From: Treponema sp.
GTDB taxonomy: Bacteria; Spirochaetota; Spirochaetia; Treponematales; Breznakiellaceae
DNA length: 5,170 bases
Assembly: GCA_031256115.1 (NCBI GenBank)
Contig: JAIRRF010000154.1
Span: 1 to 5,170, forward strand
Reading direction: 5' to 3'
The first letter of the stretch is position 1. Every line of letters begins with the position of its first letter. The notes under the pieces are model-generated. The model saw nothing but the letters and a program-made list of their open reading frames with translations. It made no database searches and was not told the DNA's origin. This document shows positions 5,163 to 5,170 of the stretch, piece by piece. The translations under genes and the position numbers were made by a program.

Positions 5163-5170
5163 AACAGTTT

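Overview
The window holds a CUT2-family sugar uptake locus on the + strand: an XylF-like sugar-binding lipoprotein, followed by a complete galactose/glucose (methyl-galactoside) ABC transporter in the order mglB-mglA-mglC. The host looks like a spirochaete, most likely a Treponema. Three things point that way. Both binding proteins carry lipobox signal peptides instead of being free periplasmic proteins, the binding protein-ATPase-permease order matches the mgl loci known from Treponema, and the base composition is moderate with mixed GTG/TTG/ATG starts. Genus assignment is an inference; no rRNA or other marker gene is present.

Layout. Positions 1-100 hold two tandem stem-loops (17-50 and 52-83) and no convincing promoter. 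Positions 101-1111 encode the XylF-like lipoprotein, whose start is doubtful. Positions 1112-1342 are intergenic and carry a good sigma70-type promoter (TAGACT-17 bp-TATACT), a small inverted repeat upstream of it and a weak leader stem. mglB runs from a GTG at 1343 to 2353 behind a perfect AGGAGG. A strong 14-bp stem-loop sits between mglB and mglA at 2401-2432. mglA is 2458-3972 and mglC is 3982-5091, with the mglC Shine-Dalgarno overlapping the mglA stop codon. The last 79 bases hold a long-loop inverted repeat that is probably the 3' end of the operon.

How it works together. Lipid-anchored MglB captures galactose or glucose outside the inner membrane and delivers it to a permease presumably formed by two MglC subunits. 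The double-NBD ATPase MglA powers import. The mglB-mglA stem-loop is well placed to keep binding-protein mRNA above ATPase and permease mRNA. The upstream XylF-like protein has no ATPase or permease of its own in the window. Several positions that contact xylose in characterised XylF proteins are changed, so it may bind another sugar, share MglAC, or act as the sensing lipoprotein of a signalling system encoded further upstream.

I see no mobile element, CRISPR array, tRNA or rRNA. The most useful second-look items are the 5' end of the XylF-like gene (a possible one-base frameshift in a T5 run), its altered ligand pocket, the mglB-mglA RNA structures, the missing calcium loop in MglB, and an enlarged external loop in MglC. 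None of these amounts to a clearly new biological system.
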